Positions 1-8,396 of a stretch of 45,177 nt of DNA are shown one piece after another. A program made the position numbers and the translations under genes. The stretch lies in the NCBI GenBank assembly GCA_001899395.1, contig MOYD01000060.1:1-45177 (forward strand). The letters run 5' to 3'. The stretch is from Candidatus Gastranaerophilales bacterium Zag_111 (GTDB lineage: Bacteria > Cyanobacteriota > Vampirovibrionia > Gastranaerophilales > Gastranaerophilaceae). Position 1 is the stretch's first letter. The number at the start of each line of letters is the position of its first letter. The notes under the pieces were generated by a model. The model worked only from the letters and a program-made list of their open reading frames with translations. It was not told the origin of the DNA and made no database searches.

Positions 1-1149
1 AAAAAACTGATTCTTTCACTATGTGCGGCCCTGTGCCTGGCTGCAGCTATCCCGGCCGTTGCCAACGTAGCCGGGACAGTCACAGCCGAGGCAGCAACAT
101 TAAACGGCGTCTATAAGGCATCGGATGGGAACTGGTACTATTACAAAAACGGTGTTATCCAGACAAGCTACACCGGCGTCACGGACTACGCCAATGCCAA
201 TGGCTGGTGGTATGTGAAAAACGGTAAAGTAGACTTCTCAGCCAATACGATAGCGCACAATAAAAATGGCTGGTGGTATGTGAAAGGCGGCAAGGTACAG
301 TTTTCTTACACCGGCTTCGGTACCAACAGCAACGGCTCCTGGTACTGTGAGAACGGCAAGGTGACCTTTAAAAAGAACAGTGTAATCCAGGATAAAACCG
401 GGGCGCTGGGCACAAAGGGCACCTGGTATTATGTGACGGGCAGCAAAGTACAGACAGGATACACTGGAGTTGCGGATTATGCCAACAGTAATGGCTGGTG
501 GTATATCAAGAACGGCAAGGTCGATTTCTCAGCCAATACTGTAGCCAAAAACAAAAATGGCTGGTGGTATGTGAAAGGCGGCAAAGTGCAGTTTAACTAT
601 ACCGGCTTCGGTACCAACAGCAACGGATCCTGGTACTGCGAAAGCGGCAAGGTCAAGTTCAATAATAACAATGTCATCCAGGATAAGACCGGCGCACTTG
701 GCACGAAAGGCACCTGGTATTATGTTGTTGGCAGCAAGGTACAGACTTCCTACACCGGAGTTGCTAATTACAGCAATTCCAACGGCTGGTGGTATATCAA
801 GAACGGCAAGGTCGATTTCTCTTTTAATGGCATCGCTTCCAACAAAAATGGCAGCTGGGTCGTCAAGGGCGGGAAGGTCAACTTCTCCTACAATGGAACC
901 TATACTTACAATGGCCAGACCTACTCCGTCAGCGGAGGGAAGGCTACTTTGAAATCCTGCTCCCACACGTATGACAGCGGCACGGTGACGAAAGCTGCTA
1001 CCTGCACATCTACTGGTGTGAAGACGTATACCTGCACGAAGTGCGGCGCAACAAAAACGTCCACCATCGCAGCGACCGGGCATAGCTACACTTCGAAAGT
1101 GACCAAAGAGGCTACTTGCACATCATATCGCAACCCCGCCTATGCGTGA
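1..1149 (+). CDS. Secreted repeat protein, Firmicutes-like, both ends missing
   Basis: The frame is open from base 1 and begins [20 protein letters not shown], a signal peptide lacking only its initiator Met, so the gene starts just outside the window. After the signal come tandem 97-residue repeats rich in NGWWY, GSWYC and GKVDFS motifs, like the aromatic/glycine cell-wall-binding repeats of Lachnospiraceae surface proteins. Next is a module with [10 protein letters not shown] and ATGHSY motifs, also common in Firmicutes exported proteins, which begins a second copy and is cut at about base 1124. The last eight residues (to the stop at 1149) are read from unrelated DNA. GC content is far higher than in the rest of the window. 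The protein is probably a surface or secreted adhesin-like protein; no catalytic domain is visible. Confidence 0.8.
   Translation, partial: KKLILSLCAALCLAAAIPAVANVAGTVTAEAATLNGVYKASDGNWYYYKNGVIQTSYTGVTDYANANGWWYVKNGKVDFSANTIAHNKNGWWYVKGGKVQFSYTGFGTNSNGSWYCENGKVTFKKNSVIQDKTGALGTKGTWYYVTGSKVQTGYTGVADYANSNGWWYIKNGKVDFSANTVAKNKNGWWYVKGGKVQFNYTGFGTNSNGSWYCESGKVKFNNNNVIQDKTGALGTKGTWYYVVGSKVQTSYTGVANYSNSNGWWYIKNGKVDFSFNGIASNKNGSWVVKGGKVNFSYNGTYTYNGQTYSVSGGKATLKSCSHTYDSGTVTKAATCTSTGVKTYTCTKCGATKTSTIAATGHSYTSKVTKEATCTSYRNPAYA
160..945 (+). repeat. Tandem 291-bp protein-coding repeats
   Basis: The GGCTGGTGGTAT segment recurs at 202, 493 and 784, an exact period of 291 bp (97 codons). The first two units are complete and the third diverges after about 200 bp. 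Within each unit shorter W/Y/G sub-repeats are visible. These are coding repeats of the surface protein, not a CRISPR or an intergenic array. Confidence 0.85.
1122..1128. other. Abrupt junction between two unrelated genomes (probable chimera)
   Basis: On the left the repeat module copies its upstream paralogue (GCTACCTGCACATC at about 1007) up to base 1124 and then departs. On the right the minus-strand WecA/MraY reading frame is intact down to about 1128 (motif RIGGVAI) and then meets a stop. Two coding sequences are thus cut at the same point, and GC content and lineage change there. This is expected of a mis-join with a few bases of overlap. Confidence 0.75.
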
Positions 1150-1302
1150 AATTGGTTTGGTATGAATTTTTCTCTCATTAGGAACATCCACCAGCCCTTC
1201 TTTTTTGGAAAAACTTATAACCATAGGAACAAGAAATACCCCGAAAATATAGGCTATTACTGCTCCGATTATATGCGAATGTGCAAGTTTAATAATTATA
1301 AT
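1125..1302 (-). CDS. WecA/TagO/MraY-family glycosyl-1-phosphate transferase, N-terminal fragment
   Basis: The fragment encodes a first membrane helix ([19 protein letters not shown]) followed by [20 protein letters not shown]. This is the conserved first cytoplasmic loop of undecaprenyl-phosphate GlcNAc-1-phosphate transferases, which start cell-wall or O-antigen polymers on the lipid carrier. About 50-60 residues remain of a usual ~320-350; the rest is lost at the junction near base 1125. It follows glyA directly. A good Shine-Dalgarno (AAGGAG, 1307-1312) is present but no ATG, GTG or TTG follows at proper distance. Only ATT (1302) or ATA (1299) fits, or a GTG at 1338 inside glyA that has no ribosome site. 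The start is therefore uncertain. Confidence 0.7.
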
Positions 1303-1312
1303 ATTTCTCCTT

Positions 1313-2551
1313 TTAGCTATACAATGGATGTTTTGCACAGAGTTTTAAAGAACGTTCTTTTAAATTCTTTAGTGCAAGTTCATTATCGGACGAAAATATC
1401 GCAGATGCAATAATTTTTGCAACTTCATCCAAATCTTCTTCTTTAAAACCTCTTGTTGTTACTGCCGGTGTACCTAGTCTTATACCGCTTGTGACAAACG
1501 GACTTTGAGGGTCATTTGGCACAGTATTTTTGTTTGCGGTAATTCCAACTGTTTCTAAAACATTTGCCATATCCTTGCCGGTTTTGCCCGTACGTCTTAA
1601 ATCAAGTGTCATAAGATGATTTTCTGTCATTCCGCCAACAATATCAAGCCCTTCGTCCATCAAACCTTGCGCTAAAGCCTTTGCATTTTTAACAATCTGC
1701 TTTGCGTACTCTTTGAATTCAGGTTGAGAAGCTTCTAACAGTGCAACTGCTTTTCCTGCAATAATATGTTCCAAAGGTCCCCCCTGAAGTCCCGGGAATA
1801 CAGCTTTATCAATATCTTTTGCAAACTCTTCGCGGCACATAATAATTCCGCCTCGAGGTCCTCTTAAAGACTTGTGAGTTGTTGTTGTAACAAAATCACA
1901 ATACGGCGCCGGCGATGGGTGCTCTCCTGCTGCAACAAGCCCCGCAATATGAGCAATATCAGCCAACAACAGAGCTCCGCATTCATCTGCAATCTGTCTA
2001 AACTTTTTAAAATCAATAACTTTAGAATAATTACTTGCCCCGCAAATTATAAGCTTTGGTTTATGCGACAAAGCCATTTGTCGAACATCTTCGTAATCAA
2101 TTTCACCATCGTCATTAATCCCGTAACTTTTTACATCAAAATAAAGTCCTGAAAAATTAACAGGCGACCCGTGAGACAGGTGACCTCCGTTTGATAAATC
2201 CATGCTCAAAACTCTGTCACCCGGTTTCATTGTTGCCATAAACACAGCCATATTCGCCTGAGCCCCGCTATGCGGCTGCACATTGGCATGCTCCATATGA
2301 AAAAGTTCACATGCTCTTTTCTGTGCAAGTTCTTCAATTACATCAATATGTTCACAGCCGTTATAGTAACGCTTATGCGGCTTTCCTTCCGCATACTTAT
2401 TTGTCAAAACACTTCCGCAGGCTTCCATCACAGCCAAAGACGTGCAATTTTCACTTGCAATAAGCTCAATTGTCTCCTGCTGCCTTTTCAGCTCCCGTTC
2501 AATTTCCATCGCTACTTGCGGGTCAGTCTTTTTTATATTCTCTAAATTCAT
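1313..2551 (-). CDS. glyA: Serine hydroxymethyltransferase
   Basis: PLP enzyme that interconverts serine plus tetrahydrofolate with glycine plus 5,10-methylene-THF in the cytosol, supplying one-carbon units (also needed by the ThyX encoded in this window). Family motifs are clear: IASENCTS near residue 31, [10 protein letters not shown] near 61, and [14 protein letters not shown] with the PLP lysine at about 227. The length (412 aa) is normal. I chose the ATG at 2551 because AGGGAG lies about 10 nt upstream; an in-frame GTG at 2560 is almost on top of that site. The wecA-like fragment follows after its stop. Confidence 0.97.
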   Translation of the reverse strand: MNLENIKKTDPQVAMEIERELKRQQETIELIASENCTSLAVMEACGSVLTNKYAEGKPHKRYYNGCEHIDVIEELAQKRACELFHMEHANVQPHSGAQANMAVFMATMKPGDRVLSMDLSNGGHLSHGSPVNFSGLYFDVKSYGINDDGEIDYEDVRQMALSHKPKLIICGASNYSKVIDFKKFRQIADECGALLLADIAHIAGLVAAGEHPSPAPYCDFVTTTTHKSLRGPRGGIIMCREEFAKDIDKAVFPGLQGGPLEHIIAGKAVALLEASQPEFKEYAKQIVKNAKALAQGLMDEGLDIVGGMTENHLMTLDLRRTGKTGKDMANVLETVGITANKNTVPNDPQSPFVTSGIRLGTPAVTTRGFKEEDLDEVAKIIASAIFSSDNELALKNLKERSLKLCAKHPLYS

Positions 2552-2622
2552 AATACGCACATCTCCCTTATTTAATTTATTATACTAACCGCACAAATTA
2601 AGCGCAAGTTTGTAAAACCTGT

Positions 2623-3201
2623 TTAATCAGCGTTATGTTCTTCCAAAACAGTCATTATATAGTCAATATCCCTTGAAATTACAGTATATCTGTTATTTTT
2701 AACATCAATAATACATACATTCATCAGACATTCCTTTGAAGTATCTCTTAATAAATCAAGCTCCTGTACCGATGGATTTTCCATAAGGCATTTTTCGCTG
2801 TTTTCCTCGTAGACCGCCTTATTTGCCTTTTCTAAGTTTATGTCATAGTCAGTCCAATTTTCATACGTAATAACTTCATAGTTAAAATTTTTCTTTGCTA
2901 GCTTAGATTGCAATTCTTCATGAAAACTTTTTCCGTCTTTTTTATCCAAAGTGTATTGCAAATAACCATAGGAAAGAACTTTTTTATCTGAACTGTAAAG
3001 GTTTTCATAGCCTTTGTATTTTTCCGAAAGGGTCTTAATGCCTTCTGGAAGAGGTTTTGTTTCATCTGTCAAAATTTCTGTTACATACATACCGGTTAAT
3101 CTGTTTCTCTCCCGAATTTTCATAGTAACAGACACGATTGCAGTGATAACAAGCAATATAACAACCGCGAGTGTTATTTTTTCCATTCTTCCTAATTTCA
3201 T
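2623..3201 (-). CDS. Hypothetical membrane-anchored protein
   Basis: This 192-aa protein has a short basic N-terminus, one hydrophobic helix at about residues 8-27 (ITLAVVILLVITAIVSV) and a charged, soluble remainder, so it is probably inner-membrane anchored with the bulk outside the cytoplasm. I recognise no domain. The start has a good ribosome site (AAGGAG, 9-10 nt before ATG). It lies 2 nt downstream of nagZ on the same strand, so the two are almost certainly co-transcribed, which hints at an envelope role. Confidence 0.75.
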   Translation of the reverse strand: MKLGRMEKITLAVVILLVITAIVSVTMKIRERNRLTGMYVTEILTDETKPLPEGIKTLSEKYKGYENLYSSDKKVLSYGYLQYTLDKKDGKSFHEELQSKLAKKNFNYEVITYENWTDYDINLEKANKAVYEENSEKCLMENPSVQELDLLRDTSKECLMNVCIIDVKNNRYTVISRDIDYIMTVLEEHNAD

Positions 3202-3203
3202 AT

Positions 3204-4172
3204 TTAAATTCTCCTTATTTTCAGGTCAATTATTTTCGTATACGAGGCGTCAATTTTTTGTTGAAGCTCGTTATCTATTATAGCCTTTTGATAAATTTTT
3301 TCAATCATGTTAAGCACATCTTCGCCTGAATTTCTATAGATAAACATATTAATTCCGGCTTTTATCCCCATAAGAGGTGCGCTCTCTTGCCCAAAGGCTG
3401 AAACCCCTTTCATCACCATATCATCAGAGATTATCACGCCGGTAAAATTTAATTTCTCCCGCAAATAGTCTATTGCATTTTTACTAAGCGATGCCGGCAC
3501 AGGTTCCTGTTCAAAGCAAGTACAGTGAATATGTGCAGCCATAACCATTTCAATCCCGTTATCAATTGCGGCTTTAAAAGGTTTAATATGAACTTTTTCC
3601 ATAACCTCAAGCGGTAAATCAATTTCAGGCAAAGTCAAATGGCTGTCTGCATTAGCATCTCCATGTCCCGGGAAATGTTTTACACAAGGAATTATTCCAA
3701 AATCCTTATAAACCTTTGAAACAATTTTTTCGCCGGCAATAACCTCGTCAGGAAGCGATGAAAACGACCTTTCACCAATAATCGGATTATCCGGATTTGT
3801 ATTTACATCAATACACGGTGCAAAATTAAGATTAATCCCGTAACCTGCAAGCTCCTGTGCTATCTCTTTTGTCTGTTGTTTTAAAAACTCAGAACCTTTC
3901 TGATAAGCAAACTTTGCAGACAAATATTTTTTGCCGCCATGAATATTTTCAGTACGTTCAACCCGTCCGCCTTCCTGGTCAACGGACAAAAACGGAGCAA
4001 CCTTGCCGGTTGACTTAATTTCAGCAATCAAGTTTTTAAACTGGCTTGACGATTGTATATCTTTTGTAAAAAATATAATCCCGCCAAGTCCTTGTTTTAA
4101 CGCATGTTTATACCCGCCGCCCTCTGTTCCGAGGATAAACATCTGGTATAATTTTTCCCTGAGTTCAGCCAT
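3204..4172 (-). CDS. nagZ: Glycoside hydrolase family 3 beta-N-acetylhexosaminidase
   Basis: NagZ-type enzymes remove N-acetylglucosamine from muropeptides during peptidoglycan recycling. The GH3 signatures are present: FLSVDQEGGRVER near residue 61, KHFPGHGDANADSH at 165-178 (the NagZ His/Asp loop that acts as acid/base) and IISDDMVMKGV around 247-257, carrying the catalytic nucleophile Asp. The length (322 aa) suits a single-domain NagZ. No signal peptide is seen, so it is probably cytoplasmic. Its ATG overlaps the stop of the upstream hypothetical gene, indicating translational coupling. Confidence 0.93.
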   Translation of the reverse strand: MAELREKLYQMFILGTEGGGYKHALKQGLGGIIFFTKDIQSSSQFKNLIAEIKSTGKVAPFLSVDQEGGRVERTENIHGGKKYLSAKFAYQKGSEFLKQQTKEIAQELAGYGINLNFAPCIDVNTNPDNPIIGERSFSSLPDEVIAGEKIVSKVYKDFGIIPCVKHFPGHGDANADSHLTLPEIDLPLEVMEKVHIKPFKAAIDNGIEMVMAAHIHCTCFEQEPVPASLSKNAIDYLREKLNFTGVIISDDMVMKGVSAFGQESAPLMGIKAGINMFIYRNSGEDVLNMIEKIYQKAIIDNELQQKIDASYTKIIDLKIRRI

Positions 4173-4771
4173 TATGCCTCTTTATAAATCAATCCAAAAA
4201 CTTCTGTTAAATCCAACAGATTTCCTGATTTTATAACATCTTGGATTTTATTATAAATCACTTGCGCATCAGCATCAGACGGCACACTCAAACATGCCGG
4301 CAGCACTATATCATCGCTTGTTCTTGTGCTGACAAAACCATGGTTTAATACCAAAAATTCTTTATAAAGTTCAAGGATTTTGATATGCAGCGGATTGATT
4401 TCATAATTTATCCCAAGATAATACTTTGAATCTTTTTGAAGCTGTGAATAATAATTTATTGAATAATCAGCCTCTTCAACCGTTTCATCTTTGTCATAGG
4501 TGCCGTCAAGACAAGGGTTTCCCTCAATTTGAGCTCCTTTTTTGGTTTTTAAATAAGCTGCCCATAATAAACTTCCAAGACAAAATCCCGTGTTATTATC
4601 AACTATCCTCAAAATTTTCGGATAAAGCATTTTAAACTGCATTTTGCGCTGTCCGAAATTTTTGAACTGGTTAATTCCGGCATAAGTATAATCAATATTT
4701 ATTGATAAAATTGTTGTATGCTGTGCATATCCAGGGTCGAATAAAAATGTTTGTTCTTTAGTTTCTGTCAT
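4172..4771 (-). CDS. Hypothetical protein
   Basis: A 199-aa soluble protein with no signal peptide or membrane helix and no domain I can name. It is mixed alpha/beta in character with several Tyr/Asn-rich segments. Its start codon overlaps the stop of the secreted hydrolase gene and its stop overlaps the nagZ start, so it is the middle of a tightly coupled three-gene unit (hydrolase, this gene, nagZ). The coupling is the only functional clue. Confidence 0.7.
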   Translation of the reverse strand: MTETKEQTFLFDPGYAQHTTILSINIDYTYAGINQFKNFGQRKMQFKMLYPKILRIVDNNTGFCLGSLLWAAYLKTKKGAQIEGNPCLDGTYDKDETVEEADYSINYYSQLQKDSKYYLGINYEINPLHIKILELYKEFLVLNHGFVSTRTSDDIVLPACLSVPSDADAQVIYNKIQDVIKSGNLLDLTEVFGLIYKEA

Positions 4772-5964
4772 TATAATACCTCTGCTTTTTTACTTTTTTT
4801 CTTTAAGATTTTATCCTGATACTCCTTATCATAGTAGAATTTCGTACCATTCACAAAACTTTTCACAACTCCGTTTGCAAAAGTTCCTCTTGCAGACCAG
4901 TAAGAAGTATGCGCAAACAACGCCGAACGCTTTGACCAAACAGACGAATTGTCATAAACAACGCTCGTCGGATTATCAAAAGTTAAGTCAATACGTTCTT
5001 CAAGCTGTGCCGGCGTAAGGTTTCTGCTTGTGGGAAAACCCAAAGGGTCTTCCCTAAAGTTTACTGTCAAATAATAAATCCCGTTTTCAAGAATATATTT
5101 TAACATGTATTTGTTGCCAAAATTCATCTCATACTCAGGGTCAGCCACATCTGAATAAAAAAGCGGAATAGGACTTGCAAAATTAACAACCCCGCGCACC
5201 GCTCCAACCGGTGCACAGTAATTTTCAGTTGCCTCATCAAGTTTTAAATAATTTTCTTTTAACTGCTCTTTATCCTGGTTTAAAACAAACCTACCGGTAT
5301 TTGTTACAACCCCGATATTTCCCTTGTCATAAGATAAAGCCGAAAGACAAGTCATTTTAGCCGGATTATCTTTTACAAAATCCAATACATCTTCATCTTG
5401 TGTCAAAGTTGAAAGCAGTTTTTGCGTATCAATATACGGAAGCTTGTAAAACAAATACTGATAAGTCACAAAAGTTCCGGCAGAATAGCCGTAAAGTATT
5501 ACATTTTGTCCGTTTTGCGCCTGTTGTTTTACCTGTTGGTTAAGCTCATCCAAAATCGGCAACATATTATGCGTTTTTTGAACCCAAATTGCGTCATGCA
5601 AAAACTGTGTCAAAAGACTTCGGACCTCATATGCCAGCGTTGAACTGAACGCTTTTGAAATATTAAGCCTGTCTTTTACAAAATCAAGGTCAGTTTTGCT
5701 GTTATACCCCCAGAAGAAAATCACCGGAGTTTCTGCAATCACAAGTTTATTATCTTGCGCCCATTTTTTTATTTGCGCGTTTTTCTCAAACTTCTTTTTC
5801 ATGACCGGATGAAGTTTATTTACACCTTTGATATACCAATCCTTCATCTTTTTGTCATTGTTGTTCGAGCCGTTAATATAAATAAACGTTAAATTTGTAT
5901 CCTGTGCAAACACAGCAGGCTGAAATAACACTGAAGCTAACAAAATCAAAATAATCTTTTTCAT
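4771..5964 (-). CDS. Secreted alpha/beta-hydrolase-like protein
   Basis: It begins with a signal peptide (MKKIILILLASVLFQPAVFA, probable cleavage near residue 20). The motif ILYGYSAGTFVTYQY (155-169) is a typical alpha/beta-hydrolase nucleophile elbow (GxSxG) with Ser161 as candidate nucleophile, and FIYINGSNNN near 28-36 may form the oxyanion region. The 397-aa length leaves room for a lid or extra domain. Substrate is unknown; lipase, esterase or peptidase activity are all possible. No Shine-Dalgarno is visible before ATG, but TAAAAT ends 7 nt upstream, so a leaderless mRNA is possible. Confidence 0.7.
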   Translation of the reverse strand: MKKIILILLASVLFQPAVFAQDTNLTFIYINGSNNNDKKMKDWYIKGVNKLHPVMKKKFEKNAQIKKWAQDNKLVIAETPVIFFWGYNSKTDLDFVKDRLNISKAFSSTLAYEVRSLLTQFLHDAIWVQKTHNMLPILDELNQQVKQQAQNGQNVILYGYSAGTFVTYQYLFYKLPYIDTQKLLSTLTQDEDVLDFVKDNPAKMTCLSALSYDKGNIGVVTNTGRFVLNQDKEQLKENYLKLDEATENYCAPVGAVRGVVNFASPIPLFYSDVADPEYEMNFGNKYMLKYILENGIYYLTVNFREDPLGFPTSRNLTPAQLEERIDLTFDNPTSVVYDNSSVWSKRSALFAHTSYWSARGTFANGVVKSFVNGTKFYYDKEYQDKILKKKSKKAEVL

Positions 5965-6004
5965 AATAAAAATTTTAACACAATATTACCAAAAAGATAT
6001 AATA

Positions 6005-6779
6005 TTATTTTGCATTTTTTAAAACCGCCCAACCTGCACTTGTATATGGCTGAACCATACCGTCATAAAAAACTATAGGAAAAATATCATTTATATCCTT
6101 TGTTTTAACGATACAATCACCTGCACTCTCAACAGCCTGTGTGTTGGTACCGGAGGAACAAACTGTTTCTTTGTTTGGCAAAGACACCCCGTTTAAATCC
6201 AAAATACCATAACACCCGTTACCATATCCTGCTTCATCTCTGGTAACAGATTTTCCGATAATTTTGGTACATGGTTTAGGGTTGACCGCATAATAGTTTG
6301 AAATTATTAGCATTGTACCATCTTGCAGGATATATACAGGTACCCTTGATTTATGATTAACAATGGAATCCATTCCATCTACAGTGGGTGAATTTATATT
6401 ATAATCCGGTAAGTCGTTTATCCCCTTATGATAAGTTGCCCCCTTTAATGTTCCGTTAAATAGCGCACAGATAGATTGTATATTTTCCGGGTTATCTGTT
6501 GCCGCATTAGCAGAACAAGGAGAATTAACTCCGGCATAATCGTATCCATACAACTCAGATGACATTCTTGCAGCATTACTTAGTGTTGATATTGCTTTTT
6601 TTAATTTAGAAATATATTGGATTTTGTTTGTATGTGCAATCAATGTCGGAATAGTCATTGCTGCAACAACGCCAATTATCCCAAGGGTTATCAACATCTC
6701 TACCAGCGTAAACCCGCTAATGGAGAGCTTTAACGGCGCCCCCCCCCCCGTTTTTCAAGCTATGATTGAATTTTAGCAT
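6005..6779 (-). CDS. Type IV pilin-like pseudopilin, split by a homopolymer frameshift
   Basis: The body reads FTLVEMLITLGIIGVVAAMT followed by a globular domain with several Cys, as in type II secretion/type IV pilus pseudopilins. The normal start, an ATG at 6779 with a strong AAAGGAGAG site, reads MLKFNHSLKNGGG and then enters a run of 11 G (minus strand). With 11 G the frame stops after 20 codons. With 10 (or 13) G it runs smoothly into APLKLSISG|FTLVEM, a perfect prepilin leader with Gly before the cleavage site and Glu at +5. The in-frame ATG at 6697 would delete the leader, so it is not a credible start. As given, the gene is off or truncated. Confidence 0.8.
6739..6749 (-). repeat. Poly-G(11) tract in a pseudopilin leader
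   Basis: Eleven C on the plus strand, read as G on the coding strand, lie between codon 10 and the prepilin cleavage site. A change of one base restores the frame. Such tracts are classic slipped-strand phase-variation sites and are also prone to sequencing error; the sequence alone does not separate these. Confidence 0.85.
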
Positions 6780-6880
6780 ACCAATCTCTCCTTTTTATTT
6801 CTACAGGTTTATTATACACAATTACATAAAATTTTGCAAACTGTTTGGAAAAGATTTTGTAATTATGCTAAATTTATTTT

Positions 6881-7528
6881 ATGAAAAACTTTTTGCTAAA
6901 CCTGCTTGACTTTGTTTATAAAAAGAAGTGCTATTTTTGCAACAGTTCAAAACAGTCTGTGAAGATGTGCACAAAATGTTTTGACGAACTTGAACATTTG
7001 CCAATCCGTGTAAACAGGCGAGTTTTTAAAACAAATATTTACTGTGCAGGGGTTTACAACAAAAATCTTCAAAAACTAATCCGCGGGCTAAAATATCACC
7101 GTCAAAAAGAACTTGCATATTACCTTGCAAAATTCATGCACCAGTACTGGCAAAGACTTGACCTTGAAGGTGAATTTGAAGTCGTGCCTGTTCCGATTTT
7201 TGAAAAACGTAGAAAACAGCGCAAATATAACCATATGGAATTAACAGCAAACGAATTTGCAAAACTGAGCGGGTTTAGCGTTAATACAGGTTTGATAAAA
7301 CGAATTAAAGATACCAAACCGCAATACAATCTCAAAAAACCGGAACGCGCAAAAAATCTTGACAAGGCTTTTGAGGTCGACAAAAGTTTATACAGCGGCA
7401 AAAGGATTTTGATAATTGACGACATTTGCACAACAGGTTCAACATTTGAAGAAATGACAAGAACACTTAACGCCGCCGGAATTTATGACATAACCTGTTT
7501 TGCCGCAACAACCCCGTTTAGTGAGTAA
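6881..7528 (+). CDS. comFC: ComF-family phosphoribosyltransferase
   Basis: The N-terminus has a zinc-ribbon-like set of cysteines (Cys17, 20, 30 and 33). The C-terminal half is a type I phosphoribosyltransferase fold with the PRPP-binding motif ILIIDDICTTGSTF at 176-189. ComFC proteins are required for, or linked to, natural transformation and DNA processing in many bacteria, but the exact reaction is poorly known. Pseudopilin genes lie on both sides, which would fit a DNA-uptake role. No Shine-Dalgarno is visible; TAAATT lies exactly 6 nt before ATG, with TTGGAA 18 nt further upstream, suggesting a leaderless transcript. Length (215 aa) is normal. Confidence 0.88.
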   Translation: MKNFLLNLLDFVYKKKCYFCNSSKQSVKMCTKCFDELEHLPIRVNRRVFKTNIYCAGVYNKNLQKLIRGLKYHRQKELAYYLAKFMHQYWQRLDLEGEFEVVPVPIFEKRRKQRKYNHMELTANEFAKLSGFSVNTGLIKRIKDTKPQYNLKKPERAKNLDKAFEVDKSLYSGKRILIIDDICTTGSTFEEMTRTLNAAGIYDITCFAATTPFSE

Positions 7529-7532
7529 ATTT

Positions 7533-7850
7533 ATGATACTTTCAGAATTCGCAAAATTCCTTCAAACCAACGATAAAGAACTTTTAACAAGAAAAACTAC
7601 GCCGCTGAAACTTTTACCGGTCTGGCTTCGCGCGGTCATAAACAAAAACCCCAAAACACATATTGATAAAATCGTCCAAAAAGAAATTTTATACTGTGAA
7701 AACTCAAACGGGGATTACTTTATTGCCGGTAAGTCTGACAGCGGAAGAGTTTTAGTGTCGGCGCTTATTAAATTTGCTCAGAGTTACGAAAACTATAACC
7801 ACGCAAAATGGGTAGAGATGACTGAACAGGCTTACAGGAAAGAAAGTTAA
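7533..7850 (+). CDS. Small hypothetical protein downstream of comFC
   Basis: A 105-aa soluble basic protein starting MILSEFAKFL, 4 nt after the comFC stop and so probably co-transcribed. A GTG at 7521 would give a slightly longer form overlapping comFC; neither has a clear ribosome site. No domain is recognised. Its stop is followed after 12 nt by the left arm of the DUF559 inverted-repeat unit. Confidence 0.65.
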   Translation: MILSEFAKFLQTNDKELLTRKTTPLKLLPVWLRAVINKNPKTHIDKIVQKEILYCENSNGDYFIAGKSDSGRVLVSALIKFAQSYENYNHAKWVEMTEQAYRKES

Positions 7851-7862
7851 AGAGTGCAACAA

Positions 7863-7943
7863 AGCCCCTCTCTGAAATTTGAAAACTCACCGGAGGTTCG
7901 TTATCAAATTTCTTCTCTCCCCAAGAGGGAGAGATTAAAGTTA
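7863..7943 (+). repeat. Left inverted-repeat arm of the DUF559 unit
   Basis: Begins AGCCCCTCTCTGAAATTTG and ends GAGAGATTAAAGTTA; matches the reverse complement of 8316-8396 at 78 of 81 positions. The inner end contains a smaller palindrome (CTCTCCCCAAGAGGGAGAG), so the arm can itself fold. Confidence 0.9.
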
Positions 7944-7958
7944 TGTTATAATAGGCAT

Positions 7959-8318
7959 ATGTATAAACATTCACACAATTATAATGAATATTCATTAAAT
8001 AATGCTAAAAATCTCCGTACTGAAATGACGCTTTTTGAGCAAAAATTATGGTATTATTTAAGAGCAAAACGATTTTATGGTTTAAGATTCAGACGCCAGG
8101 TTCCGATAGGTAATTATATTGTAGATTTTATCTGTAAAGATAAAAATTTAATAATTGAACTTGATGGTTCAGGTCATCTTGAGAATGAACAAACAGAGCA
8201 TGATGCTAAACGTGATAAGTATCTTGAAAACTTAGGGTTTAAAATCTTACGAATTTATAATAATGATATTAATGATATAAACGCCGTACTGCAACACATA
8301 AAGAATAATATCCTGTAA
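7959..8318 (+). CDS. DUF559 endonuclease-like (Vsr-fold) protein
   Basis: This 119-aa protein has the DUF559 layout: a basic N-terminus with LRTEMTLFEQKLWYYLRAKR, then FRRQVPIGNYIVDFICKDKN and IIELDGSGH, then KRDKYLENLGFKILRIYN. The D..E.D residues around VDF and IELDG match the PD-(D/E)xK/Vsr-like nuclease core. The usual family length is 110-130 aa. I chose ATG at 7959; an in-frame GTG at 7854 would simply translate the inverted repeat. TATAAT lies exactly 6 nt before the ATG with no ribosome site, suggesting leaderless expression from a promoter at the inner edge of the left arm. Biological role is unknown. Confidence 0.85.
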   Translation: MYKHSHNYNEYSLNNAKNLRTEMTLFEQKLWYYLRAKRFYGLRFRRQVPIGNYIVDFICKDKNLIIELDGSGHLENEQTEHDAKRDKYLENLGFKILRIYNNDINDINAVLQHIKNNIL

Positions 8319-8396
8319 CTTTAATCTCTCCCCCTTGGGGAGAGAAGAAATTTGATAACGAACCCCTGGTGAGTTTTCAAATTTCAGAGAGGGGCT
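8316..8396 (-). repeat. Right inverted-repeat arm of the DUF559 unit
   Basis: Starts with the TAA stop of the DUF559 gene and ends in GAGAGGGGCT. Differences from the left arm are two adjacent-region changes (CCGGAGG against CCAGGGG) and one in the inner palindrome. Confidence 0.9.

Larger units (their letters stand above)
7863..8396 (+). mobile_element. Candidate DUF559 single-gene element with 81-bp terminal inverted repeats
   Basis: Two 81-bp arms (7863-7943 and 8316-8396) are inverted copies with only three mismatches and no gaps, and the single gene between them encodes a DUF559 endonuclease-like protein. The right arm starts exactly at the stop codon of that gene, and its outer end abuts exactly the stop codon of the convergent HTH gene (8397-8399). 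No transposase gene and no clear target-site duplication are present. The exact, nested boundaries suggest a discrete unit, but mobility is inferred, not shown. Confidence 0.6.

Noticed and set aside
160-945. Tandem repeats as a CRISPR array
   Set aside because: The 291-bp period is in frame and encodes a repeated protein; there are no short identical repeats with unique spacers.
1162-1413. Plus-strand open frame at the left junction
   Set aside because: It runs antisense across the wecA-like fragment and the end of glyA and has no coding character.
7854-7958. Longer DUF559 protein starting at the GTG at 7854
   Set aside because: The extra 35 residues are just the translated inverted-repeat arm; the ATG at 7959 sits 6 nt after TATAAT and begins the family-like part.
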